Positions 8,622 to 16,119 of a stretch of 64,000 nucleotides of DNA are shown here, piece by piece. This DNA is from Polaromonas sp. JS666. Its GTDB lineage: Bacteria; Pseudomonadota; Gammaproteobacteria; Burkholderiales; Burkholderiaceae_C. Within the stretch, counting starts at the first letter, position 1, and each line of letters begins with the position of its first letter. Both the position numbers and the translations under genes were made by a program. Under the pieces are notes generated by a model. The model did no database searches. It was given only the letters and a program-made list of their open reading frames with translations, and was not told where the DNA came from. The DNA lies in assembly GCF_900103405.1 (NCBI RefSeq), contig NZ_FNHX01000008.1, positions 62,001-126,000 on the forward strand. Reading direction: 5' to 3'.

Positions 8622-9805
8622 GGGTCAGCGTTGGTGGGGCCGGGCTTCTGTCTGCTGGACTTTATATGGCGAAAAAAATTGTGGACAACGCGAAATGGCG
8701 AGGCCAGCCGCCACCCGAAACTCGATTTGACGCGCAAAACTTCCTTGCGAAGGCCTTCTATTTCCGACTCGCGGCCGCGTAACACTTTCACCAAACGGAC
8801 GTACTGGGCGTGCTGTTTTAAAGCTGGTATGGCATCGGGAATACGCAGCTTTCTGATGGGGAAATCGCTGCGCTGCGCCAGAAGATGCTCCAGGTTCCGG
8901 CGCAGGTGGAGCGAGTTTGCCGCCCGGCTCGCGTGCGCATCCAACCGGCCGAGGGCGCCCGCATACCCGTCAGTCATCTCGCGGGCAATGGTCTCCGGTT
9001 TCTTTTTCAAGAAGCCGCGGCCGGAGAAATTATTTTGGCCGGCGAGGTCGAAGTTGCCCTCGTCGAGCCAGCCCGGTCCGCCAAAGTGATCGTAACAATA
9101 GACGGGAACCTTCAGGGCGAGGCAATAAGGGACGGTTTTTCCGATAGTGAGCACTGCGTCATAGTTTCGCAAGAGCTTGGCGCTGATCAAAGCCTCGGTG
9201 CCGCCAGTCCCAACGTGCACAACCTCGACCCCGTTCTGCTTGAAGATTTTTGCCGCCTGCAGAACTTCCGGCGGAGGATGGTTGCTGATGATAGCCATGC
9301 ACTTCAGTACCGGACTGTGAAATTTCTTGCTGTCCGCCCAGTAGTTACCGGGTACTGCGTTAGCGAAGACGAGCACTTGATCCTCTCTCAATCCAGAGGC
9401 ATTGACGATGTGGTTCTTGTTTTCAATGGAGTGGACCAGGAACAGATCGACAGGTTCTCTGTAGTCGGGCATCGCTTCTAGAGGCTCAAAATGGGAGAGG
9501 CTACAGAAGACAACTGTGGCTGCTTCCACTCCGCGGATCAAGAGCTCATACAGAACGGGCGCATGGTGTACCCATACTAGGTCAAACCTGGCGTTGCCGA
9601 TGGCCAACGGCTCGGCCAGCATATCGATAACTTGAAAGCCCTGCTTTTCAAACTCGAAGACCATGGGCGCACCAGGTAGCAGGGTTGCAACGCAAACTTC
9701 CCATCCCATTTCCCGGAACTCCACAGCAAGCTCTAGAGTGAATACTTCCGAGCCCGCGTATCTGGCCAAATGATGCGTGGCAATTAGCGCGCGTCGAAGT
9801 TGCAT
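8618..9805 (-). CDS. GT4-like glycosyltransferase
   Basis: A 395-residue predicted GT-B transferase. The N-terminus (ALIATHHLARYAGSEVFTLELA) is the common GT4 opening with a GSE loop. Later LKCMAIISNHPPPEVLQAA and VVHVGTGGTE resemble the start of the donor domain. The usual EX7E motif is not obvious; the stretch PVYCYDHFGGPGWLDEGNFD replaces it, as in some glycan-cluster glycosyltransferases that reuse a DHFG-G motif. The C-terminal ~60 residues look helical and may form a coiled coil. The ATG at 9803-9805 was chosen over a GTG three codons earlier. It is 55 bases downstream of the GT2 gene and overlaps the DUF5672 gene by 4 bases. Confidence 0.65.
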   Translation of the reverse strand: MQLRRALIATHHLARYAGSEVFTLELAVEFREMGWEVCVATLLPGAPMVFEFEKQGFQVIDMLAEPLAIGNARFDLVWVHHAPVLYELLIRGVEAATVVFCSLSHFEPLEAMPDYREPVDLFLVHSIENKNHIVNASGLREDQVLVFANAVPGNYWADSKKFHSPVLKCMAIISNHPPPEVLQAAKIFKQNGVEVVHVGTGGTEALISAKLLRNYDAVLTIGKTVPYCLALKVPVYCYDHFGGPGWLDEGNFDLAGQNNFSGRGFLKKKPETIAREMTDGYAGALGRLDAHASRAANSLHLRRNLEHLLAQRSDFPIRKLRIPDAIPALKQHAQYVRLVKVLRGRESEIEGLRKEVLRVKSSFGWRLASPFRVVHNFFRHIKSSRQKPGPTNADP

Positions 9806-9860
9806 GGAGTCCACTTGGGAAATGGCGTGTATTTCTATCGATGGTTGATTCAGGAGGGCC

Positions 9861-10730
9861 TCAATGGATCACGACCGCATTGCTAAAAAGCACCTCACCC
9901 CACTCAAACAGCGGCCTGGAGAAATCCGATTGAGTATGAATGGCTTGGCCCTTGCGGGCCAACCATTTTTGCCCATAGGTTTCAAAAGGGAAATACTTGA
10001 TGTAATAGTCACAGGTCTCCTCCCACTGCGCAAGCGAGATTGCCTTGCCGTAATGCTGGCAATGGAAGTCGGTGATTATTCGATCTATCCCCGTTGGTTC
10101 CCGCGCAATTTGCCCCTCGAAATGAACGCGCGGGGAATTTCTCCACAACATCAGGATATCCCTTCTTTCAGGACCGAAAAATTTCCGGGAGCCGAGCAAA
10201 CTTTGCCCCGGCATAAACGGCGCATGGTCATCGGGCGTCATATAGGCGTCAAACAGCTGGACGCGAATCCCATCGCATTGAGCAGCTGAAGGGCTGCCAA
10301 GAAATTCGCGGATATTTCCAACCAAGCGCTCGTCGGCGTCGAAGCAAAGAGCCCACTCGAAATTCAACCGTGAACGCGCAACCTGAAGCGCCAGTTCTCT
10401 ATCCCTCGTCTCGGTCGAAGGACGCGCGGCAACATCACCTTCCCATCGGGAATTTGCAATGACTATCGCCACTTTTGGATGATTCTGAAGAATCTCCAGC
10501 GTTTCATCAGTGCTTGCGTCGTCATACGCAACAATCGCATCAACTTGCGTGCCAAGGTGATCAAGCGTATCGCGCAAAATCAAGGATTCGTTTCGGACCC
10601 GGGTAATGCCAACAAGAAGGTGTTTTTTCTTCAGCAGAGCCTCATTGCAGATGAGGACGCGTTCGGACTCCCGCAAACGAGCGCGTCCGGTTTTTCGTAG
10701 CCACCAATCACCAAGACCAAGTATGTTCAC
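9861..10730 (-). CDS. Family 2 glycosyltransferase
   Basis: A 289-residue GT-A protein. The sequence LLVGITRVRNES begins the fold, YDDASTDET binds the nucleotide, and CFDADERL carries the catalytic aspartates. HYGKAISLAQWEETCDYYIKYFP near the end is typical of the RNE-type GT2 group that often also has DUF-like tails. No membrane segments are present. It starts with GTG (10728-10730) preceded by a good Shine-Dalgarno (AAAGGAGA). The frame of the relict Wzt tail runs 20 bases into its 5' end, so the gene was once coupled to an upstream wzt. It heads the leftward unit 10730-5915. Confidence 0.8.
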   Translation of the reverse strand: MNILGLGDWWLRKTGRARLRESERVLICNEALLKKKHLLVGITRVRNESLILRDTLDHLGTQVDAIVAYDDASTDETLEILQNHPKVAIVIANSRWEGDVAARPSTETRDRELALQVARSRLNFEWALCFDADERLVGNIREFLGSPSAAQCDGIRVQLFDAYMTPDDHAPFMPGQSLLGSRKFFGPERRDILMLWRNSPRVHFEGQIAREPTGIDRIITDFHCQHYGKAISLAQWEETCDYYIKYFPFETYGQKWLARKGQAIHTQSDFSRPLFEWGEVLFSNAVVIH

Positions 10731-10776
10731 GCGCTATCTCTCCTTTCCTCCGAGGGATTCCTTTGAGATTGAATTT
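10708..10776 (-). pseudogene. Relict C-terminus of a second Wzt-like ATPase
   Basis: In the minus frame ending with TGA at 10708-10710, 22 codons read KFNLKGIPRRK then GEIAREHTWSW and a stop. The live wzt gene ends with EFSLKGIPRWE then GEVACAHTWRW and a stop, so the two tails align without gaps up to the stop codon. Nothing recognisable as Wzt remains upstream, and an in-frame TAG lies about 20 codons before the match. The relict overlaps the start of the GT2 gene in another frame. This is either the scar of a deleted second wzt or a partial duplication made when the galE region was inserted. The alignment was made by eye. Confidence 0.6.
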
Positions 10777-11412
10777 TGCCCAGGCGCTCACGCTCCACTG
10801 TGGTCCTTGCCGTTGTGACTATTTTGTCCCTGTTCCAGGCGGAGTTTGCTTCTGCCCGCCGGAAGTGCGCGCGAGCGCGCGCTTGCTGGATTCGACCCGG
10901 CTGGCCGAAAAAAAGCGGTGCCAACTGTCGAAGACAATACGCATGGGTTTTAAAGCGGCCGTGCTCTGGCGCGGGAGGCACTTCCCATGGATGCACCCAA
11001 AAGGCGGCTTGGCTGACGCTTTGCGGTACCTGTTCGGGTGAGGTCTGCATGTTTTCAGTTGTAGTTGACTTTACAGGAGATATACCGTGAAACCAGCGAT
11101 GATTGGCGGCCGCAATCAGGTCGCGCATTGGCATCAATACCATGCACTCCCGTCCCGCGGGTGGCGGGCTAGCAAATCTTAGCTTAAGACGCGGTAAGGT
11201 GATGCAATGAGTGGTGGATTCAAATTGCGATGTCATCGGATTCATCATCGTGTATCGAATCCTCTTGCGTGGCGGCGATGGGGCGCGAAAGCCTCCACCG
11301 GTCGATTAAACGATGAAGAGCCGATTTGCGCGCTGTGGCTGAGCCATTGCCCAATCCCTCTAGCCGCGGCTGTACAGTATCCCGGCACCAAACACTCCAA
11401 TAGAATGGTCTG
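10777..11412. other. Intergenic region between the GT2 gene and galE
   Basis: About 640 bases with no supported gene. A 173-codon open frame on the minus strand (11248 to 10727) spans it, but its composition (Arg/Pro/Thr-rich, no motif) looks like non-coding sequence. Its end is out of frame with the Wzt relict. The region must contain the galE promoter close to 11400 and the promoter of the leftward transferase unit. No convincing operator or terminator was seen. It is best read as a decayed segment left by rearrangement. Confidence 0.4.
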
Positions 11413-12468
11413 ATGGATGATTCGAACCAAGCCGCTCTGAGTCGCAGCACAGTTCTTGTCACCGGTGCGGCTGGTTATATCGGCTCTCATGCTGTCACCG
11501 AACTGCTACGGCAAGGTTGTCGAGTTGTGGCGGTTGACAACTACAGCAACAGCTCGTCCGAAGTTTATGCACGCATCGAACGCCTGGCAGGCGCGAGTTT
11601 CGTGCGTGCGGAAGTGGATGTGCGCGACGACGCGGCGCTAGACAAATTGCTGTCTCAACATCGCGTAGATGCCTGCATTCACTTCGCCGCGCTGAAGTCG
11701 GTGAGTGAATCAATGGCCCAGCCGCTGCGCTATTTGGACAACAACGTGGGCGGGCTGTTGACCTTGTTGCGGGTGCTACGCAAGCACGGCGTGCAAGGGT
11801 TTGTCTTCAGCTCTTCCGCAACAGTCTATGGTGACCCGGTGCGGGTTCCCGTTCCCGAGGTGGCCTCTCTTAATGCGGTCTCAGTTTATGGCGCGACCAA
11901 ATTGATGGGGGAAAAGATTCTTCAGCAACTGACGGCGATTACGCCAGAGTTTGAGCGGCCGTGGCGCGTGGTGGTCTTGCGTTACTTCAATCCGGTGGGG
12001 GCGCACCCCAGTGGCCAAATCGGCGAGGCGCCGCGGGGCGTGCCGAACAACCTGATGCCCTGCGTGGCACAAGTCGCAGCCGGCTTGCGCCCCAAGCTCA
12101 ATATTTTTGGTGACACGTACCCGACACCTGATGGGACCTGCGTGCGCGACTACATTCACATTCAGGATCTCGTGGCGGGGCATGTGGCGGCACTTAGACA
12201 TCTTCTCGGTGACGGTGCCAGTCTCACCTTGAACTTGGGAACCGGCCTGGGCACAAGTGTCAGGCAACTGGTGGAGACTTTTATGCAGGTGAATGGCGTG
12301 GCTGTGCCCTACGAGGTCGTTGCCCCCCGGGCGGGTGATGTCGCCCAATGTTTCGCTGACCCGTCGCTGGCCCACCAAGTGCTTGGATGGCGGGCCCACC
12401 ATGATCTGGCCGACATGTGTCGTGACGCATGGCGTTGGCAATGTTCCCGCCCGCGAAGCCATGCTTGA
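11413..12468 (+). CDS. galE: UDP-glucose 4-epimerase
   Basis: A 351-residue extended SDR that interconverts UDP-glucose and UDP-galactose. It begins with the NAD-binding VTGAAGYIGSHAVTELL, followed by VVAVDNYSNSS. FSSSATVYGDP carries the catalytic Ser, and SVYGATKLMGEKI is the YxxxK motif. RYFNPVGAHPSGQIGE and YPTPDGTCVRDYIHIQD are GalE signatures, and the length is typical of the family. The gene is transcribed opposite to its neighbours and stands alone between the leftward transferase unit and wzt. It supplies UDP-galactose (or the N-acetyl sugar in promiscuous relatives) for the surface glycan. Its position between a live and a relict Wzt tail suggests it arrived by recombination. Confidence 0.95.
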   Translation: MDDSNQAALSRSTVLVTGAAGYIGSHAVTELLRQGCRVVAVDNYSNSSSEVYARIERLAGASFVRAEVDVRDDAALDKLLSQHRVDACIHFAALKSVSESMAQPLRYLDNNVGGLLTLLRVLRKHGVQGFVFSSSATVYGDPVRVPVPEVASLNAVSVYGATKLMGEKILQQLTAITPEFERPWRVVVLRYFNPVGAHPSGQIGEAPRGVPNNLMPCVAQVAAGLRPKLNIFGDTYPTPDGTCVRDYIHIQDLVAGHVAALRHLLGDGASLTLNLGTGLGTSVRQLVETFMQVNGVAVPYEVVAPRAGDVAQCFADPSLAHQVLGWRAHHDLADMCRDAWRWQCSRPRSHA

Positions 12469-12740
12469 ATCCACTCCGGTTGGCCGTTAGGCGTGATGGT
12501 AGGTCTATCGTGACGGCTTTGGCGTTGCCGATGATTCATGAGGCTTGCCGTGTTGCCGTCAGGGCCGGTAACCCGTGTCTCCCTACCCAAGGGCTCGGTG
12601 AAGCTGCTTGTGCTCTGTGTGGTATTTGGCGTAAAGGGACATAGCTTCAACCTTGCGGTTGACGCCTCCTGCCGACGGTGGGGCCGGCCCATGTGCGGGC
12701 GGCGTTGTCGCTGCCCGGCTATTGGATTCTGAAATGTCGC

Positions 12741-13973
12741 TTACCAACGCCAAGTATGGGCACAGGCGACCTCGCCTTCCCACCGAGGAATTCCCTTGAG
12801 ACTGAACTCATCCACCACTTCGAACGAAGCGCATCGCTCAAATTCATCGTAAGCGAACATGGCGTCACGGTCGCAAACATTCGCCGAAACCCAATAGTGA
12901 CCAGGCATAAATCCGATGCTAGGCAGGCAGAGGTTAATATCCTGCACGGTTTCCGAGAGGAAGATATTGTCGCGAATGGTGTTGAAAATCGCGATCAATT
13001 TCCCCTGATCGTTGTGGATCAATACCCCCAAGCCGAATTCTGTCGAAACGGGTGTTGATCTGGAAAACTGCAGAGAGAACCGCAGCACCAACCTACCGCC
13101 TACTTCCAGGCGCTCGTTCTCGACGGCGGCATTTGCAATCGCGATGATCTTGTTTTTCGCCGATTGCTGGTCGCCACTCTGGCTTCCCTCGAGGTGCGCG
13201 TGCGAATTTTTCCTTGATTGACTTTCCCTGCGGACGTCTTGTTTTGTGTGTTCCTGGTAGGCCGCACAAACTGTGGGCGCGTCGCCGCTTTGCATCACTT
13301 CCCCACCGTCCAGCCAGATTGCCCGCTGGCAAAAATTTCTGACTGCGGGCATGGAGTGGGTCACGAGAAGAATGGTTGTTCCCGTGCTTTGCAAGCTTCT
13401 CATCCGTGTGATGGAGCGCTCCTGGAACTCCATATCCCCCACTGCCAAAGCCTCGTCCACAATCAGAACGTCTGGATCGACGTTGACGGCTACCGCCAAC
13501 GCAAGCCGGACAAACATGCCGCTTGAATAGATTCGTACCGGCTGATCAATAAACTCGCCGATATCGGCGAAGGCCGCGATCTGACCGAAACGCGCGTCTA
13601 TCTCGAATCTTTTCAGGCCCATCACCGCGCCCTGGAAGTAAACATTTTCCCTTCCCGTGAATTCCGGATTGAAGCCGGCGCCTAGCTCCAACAATGCTGA
13701 AACTCGTCCATTGATTTTCACCGAACCCGAGCTTGGTTTAAGAATGCCGCAAATCAACTGGAGCAAGGTGCTCTTGCCGGATCCGTTGCGACCGATGATG
13801 CCGACGGTTTCCCCTCTTTTTATCTCGAAAGAGACGTCTTTCAGCGCAGTAAATTCGCGGTGAAAGCGTACTCTTCCAAGCGTAAATGCCTGCTTGATCC
13901 GATCGCCCGGGTGGCCGAAGATTCGATAGGTTTTGGTCAGATTTTTGACGGAGATGGCGGCATCAGAGCGCAT
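12741..13973 (-). CDS. wzt: ATP-binding subunit of a polysaccharide ABC exporter
   Basis: A 410-residue ATPase that powers export of a lipid-linked polysaccharide. Walker A GRNGSGKST is at 61-69, the signature YSSGM at 149-153 and Walker B VLIVDEA at 169-175, all in the form typical of Wzt/TagH/KpsT exporters. After residue ~240 comes an extra C-terminal domain. In Wzt proteins of this type it binds the modified non-reducing end of the O-polysaccharide, so a chain-terminating modification (for example methylation) is expected. The ATG at 13971-13973 lies within the end of wzm (11-base overlap); upstream in-frame codons are inside wzm. It converges on galE across 272 bases. Confidence 0.9.
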   Translation of the reverse strand: MRSDAAISVKNLTKTYRIFGHPGDRIKQAFTLGRVRFHREFTALKDVSFEIKRGETVGIIGRNGSGKSTLLQLICGILKPSSGSVKINGRVSALLELGAGFNPEFTGRENVYFQGAVMGLKRFEIDARFGQIAAFADIGEFIDQPVRIYSSGMFVRLALAVAVNVDPDVLIVDEALAVGDMEFQERSITRMRSLQSTGTTILLVTHSMPAVRNFCQRAIWLDGGEVMQSGDAPTVCAAYQEHTKQDVRRESQSRKNSHAHLEGSQSGDQQSAKNKIIAIANAAVENERLEVGGRLVLRFSLQFSRSTPVSTEFGLGVLIHNDQGKLIAIFNTIRDNIFLSETVQDINLCLPSIGFMPGHYWVSANVCDRDAMFAYDEFERCASFEVVDEFSLKGIPRWEGEVACAHTWRW

Positions 13974-14772
13974 CGGCAAACTCCTCCCGGCTGTGCTGGA
14001 AAAAAGCATAGCCCAGCACCGACACAAGCAGGCAAAAGCCGAGTGCCATGCCCCATGCACTCCAGTCAATGGCTTGTCCGGTGACGACGGCTCGGGAGGC
14101 TTCGATCACTATTCCCAGGGGGTTGTAGTGATAAACAGGGCGCAGAGCGGCTGGCACCGCGCTCATCGGGTAGAACACCGGCGACAGAAACATCAGCATT
14201 TGCACAAATACCGGCAGGATCTGGGTCATATCCTTGATGAATACGCCCCAGGCCGCCACAAACCAGGAGAGTCCGAGCGCGAGCAACAGAACGGGAAGCA
14301 GCAAAAGCGGGAAAAGCACGATCTGGCCATGGAGGCCGCCGACCCATGCCAACGCAGCCACCAGGATCAGGAAGTTGAAGATGCCGTGGACCAAGGCCGC
14401 ACCAAGCGGAACTACAGGCAGGATGTGCACGGGGAAGATGATCTTCTTCACAAAGCTGGGATAGCCGCGCACGGAGGCTGGCGCGCGAGAGACGGTCTCG
14501 GCGAAGATATTAAAGGTGATCAGGCCACCGTAAAGCAGCAACCAGAACGGCAGGCCGTTGTTTTGCTGGGGCCAGCGGGTCTGGAAGACCTGGCCGAAGA
14601 TAAAGGCGAAGATCGCGAGCATCAGCAGCGGACTGAGGAAAATCCATAACACGCCGAACATCGCGCCCCTGTAGCGGAGCAGCACATCCCTCTTGATGAG
14701 TTGCCCGAGCAGATAACGATGGCGCCAGACATCGGAAACGATACGCAAGGGATTTAGAGCCGTTGCGCTCAT
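13963..14772 (-). CDS. wzm: Permease subunit of a polysaccharide ABC exporter
   Basis: A 269-residue ABC-2 type permease that forms the transmembrane channel with Wzt. The N-terminal RHRYLLGQLIKRDVLLRYRGAM is the cytoplasmic helix typical of Wzm/KpsM. About six hydrophobic segments follow, including LGVLWIFLSPLLMLAIFAFIF-like and PVFVQMLMFLSPVFYP, and the conserved YNPLGIVIEASRAVV lies near the end. The ATG at 14770-14772 (MSATALNP) is preferred to a codon seven residues upstream, which lacks family similarity. wzm leads the leftward pair wzm-wzt. A 16-base element shared with the methyltransferase upstream region lies about 145 bases before its start. Confidence 0.9.
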   Translation of the reverse strand: MSATALNPLRIVSDVWRHRYLLGQLIKRDVLLRYRGAMFGVLWIFLSPLLMLAIFAFIFGQVFQTRWPQQNNGLPFWLLLYGGLITFNIFAETVSRAPASVRGYPSFVKKIIFPVHILPVVPLGAALVHGIFNFLILVAALAWVGGLHGQIVLFPLLLLPVLLLALGLSWFVAAWGVFIKDMTQILPVFVQMLMFLSPVFYPMSAVPAALRPVYHYNPLGIVIEASRAVVTGQAIDWSAWGMALGFCLLVSVLGYAFFQHSREEFADAL

Positions 14773-15047
14773 GGCTTTGGGCGCACACCACAAGTCTGTA
14801 AACAGGAGGAGGCTCTGTCGGGGCCTGGCAGTGGTCGCTCACGTGTGATTTGCATGGTTTTTGGGGCGGCTGGTTGGGGGCGCACGCAGCCGGTTTTCGG
14901 CGATTTCGGTATGGAACGCCACGATGCTAACGTATGAAGACCGCAAAGACGATGGGTTCCGTGCCTGGGAGCCTAAGGGGCAGCACAGAATTCGGTCAAG
15001 GGGCAAAAGCTAAGTTATTCATCGACCGATGATCCTCTGAAATGCTG
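14773..15047. other. Intergenic region upstream of wzm
   Basis: About 275 bases without a supported gene between the methyltransferase stop and the wzm start. It holds the first copy of the 16-bp repeat at 14917-14932. No clear -35/-10 pair, terminator or JUMPstart/ops-like GGCGGTAG was found on either strand. Confidence 0.5.
14917..14932. repeat. 16-bp direct repeat, copy 1 (upstream of wzm)
   Basis: The sequence CGCCACGATGCTAACG occurs here and again, identical, at 15960-15975, in the same orientation. The bases on both sides show weaker similarity (for example GTATGAAG against GCACGAAG to the right). Each copy lies in the 5' region of a leftward gene: wzm here and the zinc-ribbon methyltransferase in the other case. 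It may be a shared control element or the scar of a segmental duplication or insertion. Confidence 0.6.
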
Positions 15048-15896
15048 TCATTTCGCGACAAGGTGCCGGGCAAGCAATCTTCGGATTTTTTTCCAGGTAA
15101 TACGACGAATCGTCGGCAATCCGTGCCCGGTCCTGGGATTCGGTGGGTTTCCTCGAACGCCGATGTGGACGGAACTGTTCAGCGAAGCGTAAGAGAAGCC
15201 ATACTTGTTGAAAAGTAGCCGGAGGCTTGTTTTGGAGTGGAGGGTGATGTGGCCGTTTCGGGGGCCGGCATACCACCAGTCCAGCCGGCGGTTGGTCAAC
15301 TGGTCATCGGTTGCGTGAGTGCAAATGATGAGCAGGCAGTCGGCGGCAGCATATCTCAGCATGTCTTCCATGCCCAATATGGGGTGAGGAATGTGCTCAA
15401 ACACCTCTATTGCGGAAATGACGTTGAAGCCGGAAAAATCTTTCGACGGCTCAACCGGATTGGAAATCGGATCGCAGGCGTGGAAGTTCCATCCTTTGCT
15501 CGCGAGAATGGAGGCCGTTAGGCCATTACCGCTGCCATAGTCCAGTGCTTTAACGGACGATTTGAGGGGGGACAGAAATTCATCCAGAAAATCAGCGTTC
15601 TGTCTTGGCCTTATCTCAACGTACTCCGGGTCGTATTTAACGTAGTCGTCGTTGTAGACGAATTCGGAAAATCCCTCCTTGTCCAACTCATCAAGGCCGG
15701 TTGTGAAAATGAGGCCGCAACTTTCACATTTACGGTAATAAATCGGGATGCCGGACAAGCCAGTAGCGTAGTAGTCGCCCTGGCTGCAAAATTTCTTGAA
15801 ATCCACGACGTCAAAAAGATGAGCGGCGCTGCCGCATATTTTGCAGGGACGCGATTCCACGGCCTCCACTTGTTGCAGGGTTCTACGCATACTCAC
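15048..15896 (-). CDS. Zinc-ribbon class I methyltransferase
   Basis: A 282-residue protein with an N-terminal zinc-ribbon (CKIC at about 18-21 and CESCG near 57-61) followed by a class I SAM domain. SVKALDYGSGNGLTASIL is motif I, ACDPI the acidic end of strand 2, and SAIEVFEHIPHP the post-motif II. This is the architecture of sugar C- or O-methyltransferases in nucleotide-sugar and O-antigen clusters. It could start at the GTG 15894-15896 or two codons later at ATG 15888-15890; the AAAGGTG before it does not decide. As a neighbour of wzm/wzt it is a candidate for the terminal modification recognised by Wzt. The true substrate is unknown. Confidence 0.8.
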   Translation of the reverse strand: MSMRRTLQQVEAVESRPCKICGSAAHLFDVVDFKKFCSQGDYYATGLSGIPIYYRKCESCGLIFTTGLDELDKEGFSEFVYNDDYVKYDPEYVEIRPRQNADFLDEFLSPLKSSVKALDYGSGNGLTASILASKGWNFHACDPISNPVEPSKDFSGFNVISAIEVFEHIPHPILGMEDMLRYAAADCLLIICTHATDDQLTNRRLDWWYAGPRNGHITLHSKTSLRLLFNKYGFSYASLNSSVHIGVRGNPPNPRTGHGLPTIRRITWKKIRRLLARHLVAK

Positions 15897-15959
15897 CTTT
15901 TAGAATTGTTCCGGAGTAGTTTCCATCCATGACCATACTTTCAACCGGTCTCGATATAG

Positions 15960-15975
15960 CGCCACGATGCTAACG
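15960..15975. repeat. 16-bp direct repeat, copy 2 (upstream of methyltransferase)
   Basis: Identical to CGCCACGATGCTAACG at 14917-14932. It lies 64 bases before the GTG start of the leftward methyltransferase. The two copies bracket that gene, so it may have been inserted or duplicated together with this sequence. Confidence 0.6.
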
Positions 15976-16119
15976 CACGAAGGCGACGACCGCTTGGTGC
16001 CGGGGGCAGCATAAGGCCTATGGGGTAAATTCAGGCAATAGTCCGAATCAGGTAATTTCGCTTACCCCGGCCTCCTCGTGCTCCAGCGGTCCGGGCATGA
16101 TCAGGTCTTCGATTAGTTC

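Noticed and set aside
10727..11248. 173-codon open frame on the minus strand before the GT2 gene
   Set aside because: Arg/Pro/Thr-rich with no motif, overlaps a relict of another frame, and looks like decayed non-coding sequence. Chance open frames of this size are common in this base composition.
12469..12740. Small frames in the galE-wzt gap (for example minus-strand MSLYAKYHTEHKQLHR near 12600)
   Set aside because: Short, no ribosome-binding site, no recognisable family. Possibly a degraded remnant but nothing supports a gene.
14773..16119. JUMPstart/ops element before the polysaccharide genes
   Set aside because: No GGCGGTAG was found on either strand in these upstream regions.
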